A stretch of DNA of 64,000 nucleotides. It comes from Faecalibacterium prausnitzii. GTDB taxonomy: Bacteria; Bacillota; Clostridia; Oscillospirales; Ruminococcaceae. Both the position numbers and the translations under genes were made by a program. Positions 58,852-64,000 of the stretch are shown piece after piece. The stretch lies in NCBI GenBank assembly GCA_004558805.1, contig SFDE01000009.1:29793-93792 (forward strand), written 5' to 3'. The notes beneath the pieces are model-generated. The model worked only from the letters and a program-made list of their open reading frames with translations, had not been told where the DNA came from and made no database searches. The first letter of the stretch is position 1. Every line of letters starts with the position of its first letter.

Positions 58852-59643
58852 TTACTTCAGGCTGAAGCTGTTGGGATCAAAATCCGGATCATCCCAGCCA
58901 CGGGTCATGATCTCGGTGCGGTCCTTCAGGATCGCCAGAGAGTGCTCAAAGTGAGCTGCCAGTCCGCCGTCCTTGGTCTTGACAGTCCAGCCGTCGGAGA
59001 GCTGCTTGATCTTGCAGTCGTACTGGCAGATCATAGGCTCCACCGCAATGGTCATGCCCGGCACAAGGCGGGGACCCCGACCCTGATGCCCGTAGTTGGG
59101 CACTTCCGGATCCTCGTGAAGCTCACGACCGGTGCCGTGCCCCACGAACTCCCGCACCACCGAGAAACCTGCCTCCTCGCAGTAGCTTTGGACTGCGTAG
59201 CCGATATCGCCGATACGGTTGCCCGCCACCGCCTGCTCGATGCCCTTGTACAGGGAAGCCTTGGTGACCTCCAGCAGACGCTGTGCCTCCAGGTCGATCT
59301 TGCCCACCCCAAAGGTGCAGGCATTGTCGCCGTTGAAGCCGTCCACCTTGGCACCGGTGTCGATACTCACGATGTCACCGGGACGGATCACGATATCGTG
59401 GGACGGGATGCCGTGGATGACCGTGTCATTCAGGCTAATGCACGCCGTGCCCGGGAAACCGTACAGACCCTTGAAGTTGGGGATGCCGCCATGCTTCACG
59501 ATAAAATCGTAGATCAGCTTATCCAGCTCCCAGGTGGTCATGCCAGCCTCGATGTGCTCGCCGCCGTACTTCAGTGCCGCTGCGCTGAGGGCGTTTGCCC
59601 GGCGCATTCCGTCCAGTTCTTTCGCGTTCTTGATCTGAATCAC
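58852..59643 (-). CDS. map: Methionine aminopeptidase, type I
   Basis: 263 residues. Removes N-terminal Met from nascent proteins. Dimetal ligands are in place: VSIDTGAKVDGFNGDNACTF (two Asp), FVGHGTGRELHEDP (His), and the late Glu residues in AVEPMI and HFEHSLAIL. GTG start after CTGGAGGCATAAAA, two bases after the adk stop. Last gene of the upstream ribosomal operon. Confidence 0.96.
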   Translation of the reverse strand: MIQIKNAKELDGMRRANALSAAALKYGGEHIEAGMTTWELDKLIYDFIVKHGGIPNFKGLYGFPGTACISLNDTVIHGIPSHDIVIRPGDIVSIDTGAKVDGFNGDNACTFGVGKIDLEAQRLLEVTKASLYKGIEQAVAGNRIGDIGYAVQSYCEEAGFSVVREFVGHGTGRELHEDPEVPNYGHQGRGPRLVPGMTIAVEPMICQYDCKIKQLSDGWTVKTKDGGLAAHFEHSLAILKDRTEIMTRGWDDPDFDPNSFSLK

Positions 59644-59645
59644 TT

Positions 59646-60278
59646 TTATGCCTCCAGAGCCTTCATGACTTCAGCCGTGGTCTCCTCGATGGAGGGGCAG
59701 AACTTGATCTCCGCAAGCTTGCCCCGGGTGCGGTAGAACTCCACCAGAGGCTCAGTCTGCTCGTGGTATGCCTTCAGCCGGTCCAGCACGGTGGCAGGCT
59801 GGTCGTCCTTGCGGATGACGGTGTTGCCGCCGCAGAGGTCGCAGACGCCCTCCACCTTGCTCTTCTTGTTCAGGATATGGTAGCTGGCGCCGCACTTTTC
59901 GCAGACACGGCGACCGCTCATGCGCTCCACAATGACGTTGTCCTCCACCTGCAGCTCCAGCACCTTGTCGATGCGGATGCCCATGGTCTCGATTGCCTCT
60001 GCTTGAGCGATGGTGCGGGGCACGCCGTCCAGAATAAAGCCGTTGGCGCAGTCGGGCTGTGCCAGACGCTCCTTCAGGATGCCGATGATCACCTCATCGG
60101 GCACCAGTGCACCTGCGTCCATGAAGCTCTTTGCTTTCAGACCCATCTCGGTGCCTTCCTTGACAGCAGCACGCAGGATGTTGCCGGTGCTGATGGAAGG
60201 AATGTTCAGCTTTGCGCAGATGATCTCTGCCTGAGTGCCTTTACCGGCGCCGGGTGCGCCCAACAGGATCAGATTCAT
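59646..60278 (-). CDS. adk: Adenylate kinase
   Basis: 210 residues. P-loop GAPGAGKGT (residues 8-16). The lid carries a four-Cys zinc site (VCEKCGASYH ... VCDLCGG), typical of Gram-positives. The usual DGFPRT motif reads DGVPRT, a conservative change. ATG after AGGAAGCGATCCT. A hairpin with T-run lies between secY and adk. Confidence 0.96.
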   Translation of the reverse strand: MNLILLGAPGAGKGTQAEIICAKLNIPSISTGNILRAAVKEGTEMGLKAKSFMDAGALVPDEVIIGILKERLAQPDCANGFILDGVPRTIAQAEAIETMGIRIDKVLELQVEDNVIVERMSGRRVCEKCGASYHILNKKSKVEGVCDLCGGNTVIRKDDQPATVLDRLKAYHEQTEPLVEFYRTRGKLAEIKFCPSIEETTAEVMKALEA

Positions 60279-60324
60279 AGGATCGCTTCCTTTCTTGATG
60301 TTGAGGTTTAATTACGTACCGTAC

Positions 60325-60384
60325 AAAAAAGCAAAAAGCACTGAAAAGTGCGAGCGTGCTCTCCTTTCCAGTGCTTTCTTGCAT
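60325..60384 (-). terminator. Partial terminator/attenuator between secY and adk
   Basis: AAAGCACTG / CAGTGCTTTTTGCTTTTTT with a 27-base inner region, 13 bases after the secY stop. No strong promoter before adk was found, so read-through is likely. Confidence 0.6.
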
Positions 60385-60396
60385 CTTATTGTTGGA

Positions 60397-61692
60397 TCAG
60401 CCAAGGAAACCCTTGTGGTTGCGCATGGTCATAAAGCTGTCGAGGCTGCGGGTGGTATCCAGTGCCACACCTACCACGATCAGCAGACTGGTACCGCCCA
60501 GCTGAATGCTCATACCGGTGAGGTTACCCAGAATGATCGGCAGCACAGCCACCGCAGCCAGGAAGATGGCACCGATGAGGGTGATCTTGTTCAGGGTGCG
60601 GGTGATGAAATCGCTGGTGGGCTTGCCAGGACGGAAGCCGGGAATCGAGCCGTTGTTGCGGCGCAGATTGTTGGCGATCTCAACGGGGTTGTACTGGATG
60701 GCGACATAGAAGTAGTTGAATGCAAGGATCAGCAGCAGGTAGATCACAATGTACATCCAAGAGGTGTAATTGAAGGTGTGGAAGAATGCATACCACACCG
60801 GGTGTGCCTGCTGGTCGATCTGCAGAAAGCTTCCGATGGTGCCGGGGATGGAGACCAGTGCCGAAGCAAAGATGATGGGCATGACGCCGCTCATGTTCAG
60901 CTTCAGGGGCAGATAGCTGTTCTGCCCGCCCATCTGCTTGCGACCTACCACACGCTTGGCGTACTGAATGGTGATGCGGCGCTCTGCGTTGGTCATAATG
61001 ACCACAAAGACCACAGCCACCAGTGCCAGCACGATGAGCAGGGGCAGGAAGAAGTAGTACTGGGGCTTGCCGGACGCCGCCTGGGTCAGCAGACCCGTAA
61101 TGGAGGTGTACAGCGAAGACCAGTTGGACACGATGGAAGCAAAGATCAGAAGGGAAACACCGTTGCCGATGCCCTTGTCATCGATCTGCTCGCCGCACCA
61201 GGTGATCAGCTGAGCACCTGCCACAAAGCTTGCGATGATGACCACGGCGGCGAAAATGCCAGCCTTACCGGTGGGATACTTCAGAGCGCCCATGTTGCGG
61301 ATCACAAAGTAGTAGCCAATGCCCATGATCAGAGCGACCACAGCACCGGCATACCGGCTGATCTGCTGCAACTTCTGCTGACCGTCGGCTTCCTTTGCCA
61401 TGTTTTCCAGGGCAGGGATCGCCACGGTAAGCAGCTGCACAATAATAGTTGCGTTGATATAGGGTGTCACACCTAACGCGAAGAGCGTGCAACGTGCCAG
61501 TGCGCCACCGCTCATCATATTCAGATACGAGAGCATGTCGCCGTTTGCAAACATCTGCGTCAGCGCAGAGCCGGAAACGAACGGCACCGGGATGGCACAA
61601 CCCAGACGGTACACCACGAGGATCGCCAGCGTGAACAGGAGACGATTTTTAAGCTCGGGGATCTTCCATGCGTTACGGAATGTCTGGAACAC
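60397..61692 (-). CDS. secY: Preprotein translocase subunit SecY
   Basis: 431 residues, ten membrane spans. MFQTFRNAWKIPELKNRLLF start, ALGVTPYINATIIVQLL (TM2 region), QYAKRVVGRKQMGGQNSYLP cytoplasmic loop, and the NHKGFLG end. Central channel of the Sec translocase. GTG start with GAGGTGATGTAAG; it begins one base after the rplO stop. Confidence 0.97.
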   Translation of the reverse strand: MFQTFRNAWKIPELKNRLLFTLAILVVYRLGCAIPVPFVSGSALTQMFANGDMLSYLNMMSGGALARCTLFALGVTPYINATIIVQLLTVAIPALENMAKEADGQQKLQQISRYAGAVVALIMGIGYYFVIRNMGALKYPTGKAGIFAAVVIIASFVAGAQLITWCGEQIDDKGIGNGVSLLIFASIVSNWSSLYTSITGLLTQAASGKPQYYFFLPLLIVLALVAVVFVVIMTNAERRITIQYAKRVVGRKQMGGQNSYLPLKLNMSGVMPIIFASALVSIPGTIGSFLQIDQQAHPVWYAFFHTFNYTSWMYIVIYLLLILAFNYFYVAIQYNPVEIANNLRRNNGSIPGFRPGKPTSDFITRTLNKITLIGAIFLAAVAVLPIILGNLTGMSIQLGGTSLLIVVGVALDTTRSLDSFMTMRNHKGFLG

Positions 61693-61693
61693 C

Positions 61694-62134
61694 TTACATC
61701 ACCTCAGCCTTTCCGCCTGCCTTCTCGATTTTCTCTTTGGCAGAAGCGGAATAGGCTGCGGCCTTCACGGTCAGAGCCTTGGTCAGCTCGCCGTTGCCCA
61801 GGACCTTAACGCCGTCCAGGGTCTTCTTGACCAGACCCTTTGCCTTCAGAGCATCGGCATCGACCACATCGCCGGCGTTGAAAGCAGCTTCCAGATCTGC
61901 CACGTTAACGATGGCGTACTGGGTAGCGAAGATGTTGTTAAAGCCAACCTTGGGCAGGCGGCGTGCCAGAGGCATCTGACCGCCCTCGAAACCAGCGTGC
62001 TTCACGCCGGAACGGGCCTTCTGGCCCTTGCTGCCGAAGCCGGCAGTCTTGCCGTTGCCGGAGCCAATGCCACGACCCTTGCGGGTTGCAGGCTTGTTGG
62101 CACCCTTGCTGGCGTGCAATTCATGAAGCTTCAT
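61694..62134 (-). CDS. rplO: 50S ribosomal protein L15
   Basis: 146 residues, normal length. MKLHELHASKGANKPATRKG, RGIGSGNGKTAGFGSKGQKA and FEGGQMPLARRLPKVGF are diagnostic. ATG with CAGGGGGTATACGCACA. Confidence 0.97.
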   Translation of the reverse strand: MKLHELHASKGANKPATRKGRGIGSGNGKTAGFGSKGQKARSGVKHAGFEGGQMPLARRLPKVGFNNIFATQYAIVNVADLEAAFNAGDVVDADALKAKGLVKKTLDGVKVLGNGELTKALTVKAAAYSASAKEKIEKAGGKAEVM

Positions 62135-62154
62135 TGTGCGTATACCCCCTGCTA

Positions 62155-62340
62155 TTAGGCTTCGGTGACGCTGAGCAGGAAGCCGATCTTAGCGATCTTG
62201 CCCTGCGTAGCGGCGTTGTCAGGCTGAACGGTAACGTCGCCCGGCTTCTTCAGGCCCAGAGCCTCGGCGGTAGCGATCTGCTTTGCACCGCGGCCAATCA
62301 GGCTCTTCTTCAGCTCGATCTTGAGCATCTTATCTGCCAT
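62155..62340 (-). CDS. rpmD: 50S ribosomal protein L30
   Basis: 61 residues, normal length for bacterial L30: LKIELKKSLIGRGAKQIATA and PDNAATQGKIAKIGFLLSV. ATG after AAGGAGGTAACTAACC. Confidence 0.96.
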   Translation of the reverse strand: MADKMLKIELKKSLIGRGAKQIATAEALGLKKPGDVTVQPDNAATQGKIAKIGFLLSVTEA

Positions 62341-62354
62341 GGTTAGTTACCTCC

Positions 62355-62855
62355 TTAACCCAGAATTTCTTTCACGGTCTTGCCACGCTTCTCAGCAACA
62401 GACTCTGCGCTGACCAGACCGCCCAGACCTGCAAAGGTAGCAGCAACAACGTTGATGGGGTTGTTGGAACGCATAGACTTCGCACGGATGTCCTTGATGC
62501 CAGCAGCCTCAATGACGGCACGCACAGGACCGCCGGCGATCATACCGGTACCGGGTGCAGCCGGCTTGAGCAGAACGGCGCCTGCGCCGTACTTGCCGAC
62601 GATCTCGTGGGGGATGGTGGTGCCCTTCAGGGCAACCTTGTGCATGTTCTTCTTAGCAGCAGCTTCGCCCTTGCGGATTGCCTCAGGCACTTCGCCGGAC
62701 TTGCCGATGCCGTAACCGATGGTGCCCTTGCCGTCGCCCACGACAACCAGAGCAGCGAACTTCATGATGCGGCCGCCCTTGACAGTCTTGGAAACGCGGT
62801 TGATGGAGACAACCTTGGTGATCATGCCGTCGTCTTCACGGTTTCTCATAGCCAT
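62355..62855 (-). CDS. rpsE: 30S ribosomal protein S5
   Basis: 166 residues. VVSINRVSKTVKGGRIMKFA (double-stranded-RNA-binding fold) and LKGTTIPHEIVGKYGAGAVL, then SNNPINVVAATFAGL. Full length. ATG after GAGAGGAGGAAACACATT. Confidence 0.97.
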   Translation of the reverse strand: MAMRNREDDGMITKVVSINRVSKTVKGGRIMKFAALVVVGDGKGTIGYGIGKSGEVPEAIRKGEAAAKKNMHKVALKGTTIPHEIVGKYGAGAVLLKPAAPGTGMIAGGPVRAVIEAAGIKDIRAKSMRSNNPINVVAATFAGLGGLVSAESVAEKRGKTVKEILG

Positions 62856-62874
62856 AATGTGTTTCCTCCTCTCA

Positions 62875-63234
62875 TTACAGCTTCAGGCCGCCCTCACGGG
62901 CGCCATCAGCCAGGGCCTTAACACGGCCATGATAAACGTAACCGCCACGGTCGAACACGACCTCGGTGATGCCCTTCTCCAGAGCCTTTGCTGCGATCTT
63001 CTTGCCGATCTCAGCAGCGGCCTCGACGTTGCCGCCGTTGCCGTTGAAGTCCTTGTCCATAGTGGAAGCCGACACCAGGGTCACGCCCTGCTCATCATCG
63101 ATGATCTGAGCGTAAATGTGCTTGGCGGAGCGGAAAACATCCAGGCGAGGACGTGCTGCGGTGCCGCTGATCTTGTTGCGAACGCGGCGATGACGACGAA
63201 GACGAGCTTCGTTCTTGTCGATCTGCTTAACCAT
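62875..63234 (-). CDS. rplR: 50S ribosomal protein L18
   Basis: 119 residues, full length. 5S-rRNA-binding protein; RLRRHRRVRNKISGTAARPR and FDRGGYVYHGRVKALADGAR are diagnostic. ATG after AAGGAGTGAAAGACA. Confidence 0.97.
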   Translation of the reverse strand: MVKQIDKNEARLRRHRRVRNKISGTAARPRLDVFRSAKHIYAQIIDDEQGVTLVSASTMDKDFNGNGGNVEAAAEIGKKIAAKALEKGITEVVFDRGGYVYHGRVKALADGAREGGLKL

Positions 63235-63252
63235 TGTCTTTCACTCCTTACC

Positions 63253-63735
63253 TTATTTCTTGCCCTTGCCGGCCTTGCCTTCTTTGTGCTTGACAACCTC
63301 GCCCTCGTAGCGGATGCCCTTGCCCTTGTAAACGGTGAAGTGGTTGGGATCCTGCCAAACGATGGTGCAATCCTCGGTATCGGGGATGGTCACCTGATGA
63401 GAGAAGCCCAGGTTCATGACCAGGTTGGAGCCCTGCTTCTGGCAGCGCAGACCAACACCAACGATCTCCAGCTTCTTCTCAAAACCGTTCACAACACCGC
63501 TGACCATGTTAGCGATGTTGGTACGGGTCAGGCCGTGCAGGCTGCGGGCCTCGGCTTCGTCATTGGGGCGGGTAACCAAAACCTCATTGCCCTCGACCTT
63601 AACGGTCATGAGGGGATGATAGTTGGAATTCAGGCTGCCCTTGGGGCCCTTGACAGCGACGGTGTGTGCTGCCTCATCGACAGTGACAGTGACGCCGGCA
63701 GGAATGACGATGGGTTTTCTTCCAATTCTCGACAT
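63253..63735 (-). CDS. rplF: 50S ribosomal protein L6, internally shortened
   Basis: 160 residues against the usual 178-183. The N-terminal domain and the start of the second domain are normal (GFEKKLEIVGVGLRCQKQGS, NLGFSHQV). After DPNHFTV the sequence jumps to YKGKGIRYEGEVV. The ~23 residues that normally follow (KG.DK..VG..AANIR..R.PEP type) are missing without a frame change. Junction at 63330/63331. This region packs against 23S rRNA, so the loss should matter if real. ATG after GAAAGGGGTAAAAGACA. Confidence 0.92.
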   Translation of the reverse strand: MSRIGRKPIVIPAGVTVTVDEAAHTVAVKGPKGSLNSNYHPLMTVKVEGNEVLVTRPNDEAEARSLHGLTRTNIANMVSGVVNGFEKKLEIVGVGLRCQKQGSNLVMNLGFSHQVTIPDTEDCTIVWQDPNHFTVYKGKGIRYEGEVVKHKEGKAGKGKK

Positions 63736-63752
63736 TGTCTTTTACCCCTTTC

Positions 63753-64000
63753 TTACCACACGTAGGCCAGGACTTCGCCGCCGACGTGTGCAGCACGTGC
63801 AGCCTTATCAGTCATGATGCCCTTAGAGGTGGAAATGATTGCGGTGCCCAGGCCCTTCATGACCTTGGGCATATCCTCGCAGTTGGTGTAGATGCGCAGG
63901 CCGGGCTTGGACACGCGGCGCAGACCAGCGATAACGGGCTCACCGTTAGCCTGATACTTCAGGGTGACAACGATGGTGCCCTGAACGGTGTCGTTCTTGA
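63753..64000 (-). CDS. rpsH: 30S ribosomal protein S8 (C-terminal part)
   Basis: The last 81 codons are in the window; the start is beyond the right edge. Reads GTIVVTLKYQANGEPVIAGL, RRVSKPGLRIY and the end STSKGIMTDKAARAAHVGGE then VLAYVW. Upstream neighbour of rplF as in other spc operons. Confidence 0.96.
   Translation of the reverse strand, partial: KNDTVQGTIVVTLKYQANGEPVIAGLRRVSKPGLRIYTNCEDMPKVMKGLGTAIISTSKGIMTDKAARAAHVGGEVLAYVW

Overview
The window looks like chromosome from a GC-rich gut Firmicute of the Oscillospiraceae/Ruminococcaceae, most probably Faecalibacterium or a close relative. This is an inference from protein and gene-order style: a pectin/uronate (KDG) operon, a spc/alpha ribosomal cluster of clostridial type, typical AGGAGG ribosome binding sites, GC-rich third positions, and a family of short hairpin-rich repeats around CTCCCCCAAAGGGGGAG. 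No rRNA or tRNA gene, CRISPR array, transposase or phage gene was seen. Genes lie mostly on the minus strand.

Layout. 1-3.7 kb: start of a secreted protein, a stand-alone sugar-ABC ATPase (MsmX type) divergent from an AraC regulator, and a MATE exporter. 3.9-7.4 kb: sucrose-type PTS EIIBC, the decayed remnant of a sucrose-6-phosphate hydrolase, a fructokinase and a PAP2 phosphatase. 7.4-7.7 kb: a probable structured small RNA with its own -10 box and terminator. 7.8-17.1 kb: cobalamin-dependent methionine synthase with its reactivation domain as a separate gene, a ComEC-like metallo-beta-lactamase lipoprotein, a YgiQ radical SAM protein and FtsK/SpoIIIE. 17.6-27.6 kb: a surface 5'-nucleotidase, two unrecognised genes, an ABC exporter pair with its MarR regulator (separated by a repeat element) and a glycerophosphodiester phosphodiesterase.

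27.9-38 kb: purC, a three-gene LRR / VWA / MoxR-ATPase module, a VTT membrane protein, a DEDD exonuclease, a Cof-type phosphatase, mscL and two related Ala/Ser-rich lipoproteins. 38-44.6 kb: kdgA-kdgK-kduI-kduD, a Cof phosphatase, a PAP2-like membrane protein and a GntR/FCD regulator with a palindromic operator at its own promoter. 44.7-51.1 kb: a membrane protein, the recA-recX-rimO-pgsA operon, prmC and a DUF1385 gene. 51.2-54.7 kb: lipoprotein, response regulator and histidine kinase in one operon.

54.8-64 kb: the ribosomal cluster, read on the minus strand as rpsH (partial), rplF, rplR, rpsE, rpmD, rplO, secY, adk and map; then a 0.6-kb gap with a repeat; then infA, rpmJ, rpsM, rpsK, rpsD, rpoA and rplQ from a separate strong promoter. 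The most surprising observation is here. L6 and L17 carry in-frame internal losses of about 23 and 30 residues, and rpsD has lost its N-terminal codons in a way that breaks the frame from its own Shine-Dalgarno/ATG. Either the assembly contains small deletions, or these essential proteins are really altered. Reads across the three junctions would decide.

Other items to follow up are the small RNA whose terminator loop copies the 16S anti-Shine-Dalgarno sequence, the LRR-VWA-MoxR module, the MarR and GntR operator sets, and a shared upstream box in front of the two lipoprotein genes.
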